NCBI GenBank assembly: GCA_028711355.1 | Contig: JAQTSL010000063.1 | Coordinates: forward strand, 1 to 14,339 | DNA length: 14,339 nucleotides | Direction: 5' to 3' | DNA from: Rhodoferax sp. | GTDB taxonomy: Bacteria > Pseudomonadota > Gammaproteobacteria > Burkholderiales > Burkholderiaceae_C | Shown here: piece after piece, positions 14,132-14,339 of the stretch | Numbering within the stretch: the stretch's first letter is position 1 | Layout of the letters: every line of letters begins with the position of its first letter | Position numbers and translations under genes: made by a program | Notes under the pieces: generated by a model | Database searches by the model: none | What the model saw: the letters and a program-made list of their open reading frames with translations, nothing else | What the model was told of the DNA's origin: nothing

Positions 14132-14302
14132 TTACTTCAGCTTGGTTTCCTTGTAGTCCACGTGCTTGCGAGCTTTGGGATCAAATTTCTTGATCAGCAG
14201 CTTTTCAGGGGTGGTCTTTTTGTTTTTGCTGGTGGTGTAGAAGTGACCGGTGCCGGCTGTCGATTCCAGCTTGATTTTTTCGCGTCCGCCTTTGGTTGCC
14301 AT
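14132..14302 (-). CDS. rpmG: 50S ribosomal protein L33
   Basis: 56-residue ribosomal protein of the large subunit. The minus strand encodes MATKGGREKIKLESTAGTGH, then FYTTSKNKKTTPEKLLIKKF and DPKARKHVDYKETKLK, which matches L33 of proteobacteria over its whole length. It is the form without the CxxC zinc-binding pairs. A purine-rich AGAAAGAA precedes the ATG at 14300-14302 and could act as a weak ribosome-binding site. In proteobacteria it normally follows rpmB (L28), and the few codons visible at the window edge fit that arrangement. It is too short to pass common length cut-offs, so it is easily missed. Confidence 0.96.
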   Translation of the reverse strand: MATKGGREKIKLESTAGTGHFYTTSKNKKTTPEKLLIKKFDPKARKHVDYKETKLK

Positions 14303-14329
14303 GATGTTCTTTCTAGTCTGGTGGATGAA

Positions 14330-14339
14330 TTAGGCCTGG
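14330..14339 (-). CDS. rpmB: Possible last codons of rpmB (ribosomal protein L28)
   Basis: A TAA at 14330-14332 on the minus strand is preceded by codons for Gln-Ala, 27 bases before rpmG. The call rests only on the conserved rpmB-rpmG gene order; two codons are too few to identify the gene. Confidence 0.35.

Noticed and set aside
1..14339. CRISPR array, tRNA or rRNA genes
   Set aside because: No regularly spaced direct repeats, cloverleaf with CCA-type acceptor or rRNA signature was seen on either strand. A covariance-model scan was not possible here.

Overview
The window looks like chromosomal DNA from a high-G+C betaproteobacterium, most likely a member of the Comamonadaceae (Rhodoferax/Polaromonas type). 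The evidence is a PhaM-like polyhydroxybutyrate granule protein, the style of the RsmB/NOP methyltransferase and L33 genes, and short interspersed repeats containing GCGCAAGCAGCTA, which I associate from memory with that family. The assignment is inference, because no 16S gene is present.

Layout. 1-2388 (+): 3' part of an MgtA-type Mg2+ P-type ATPase, cut by the window edge. 2389-2548: spacer holding one arm of a REP-like repeat. 2549-3289 (+): an orphan LolD-like ABC ATPase whose first and last codons lie in two direct copies of the GCAAGCAGCTA repeat, and whose H-loop histidine is an arginine. 3290-5277: an accessory scar made of a small Trp-rich hypothetical gene, the C-terminal end of a tyrosine recombinase, a frameshifted and truncated IS21-family istA with its tandem terminal repeats, and the catalytic half of an Mrr-type restriction endonuclease cut at the IS end. 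5278-5500: spacer with a long G.U-tolerant RNA hairpin. 5501-7526 (+): a PhaM-like protein followed by a FIST-domain sensor protein, probably one operon. 7527-7966: a 440-base gene-free spacer between convergent operons, filled with three unrelated repeats. 7967-12721 (-): a four-gene tripartite efflux operon in the order outer-membrane factor, MacA-like adaptor, ABC ATPase, FtsX/MacB permease. 12803-14074 (+): an RsmB/NOP-family RNA m5C methyltransferase. 14088-14117: a bidirectional terminator. 14132-14302 (-): rpmG (ribosomal protein L33), with the likely last codons of rpmB at the edge.

How it works together. The efflux operon is a self-contained MacAB-TolC-like pump with MacB split into two polypeptides and translationally coupled start/stop overlaps. 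PhaM and FIST pair a storage-granule regulator with a putative ligand sensor. The methyltransferase and L33 are housekeeping translation genes. The 2.4-5.4 kb region is the accessory part. It appears to be the residue of several insertion and deletion events, with integrase, IS21 and mrr all broken and several junctions marked by palindromes or short direct repeats. I did not find a clearly new intact defence or mobile system. The most unusual items are the repeat-bracketed ABC ATPase, the 23-bp perfect inverted repeat at 7738-7815, the + strand hairpin at 5340-5391 and the 24-bp perfect palindrome at 4091-4114.
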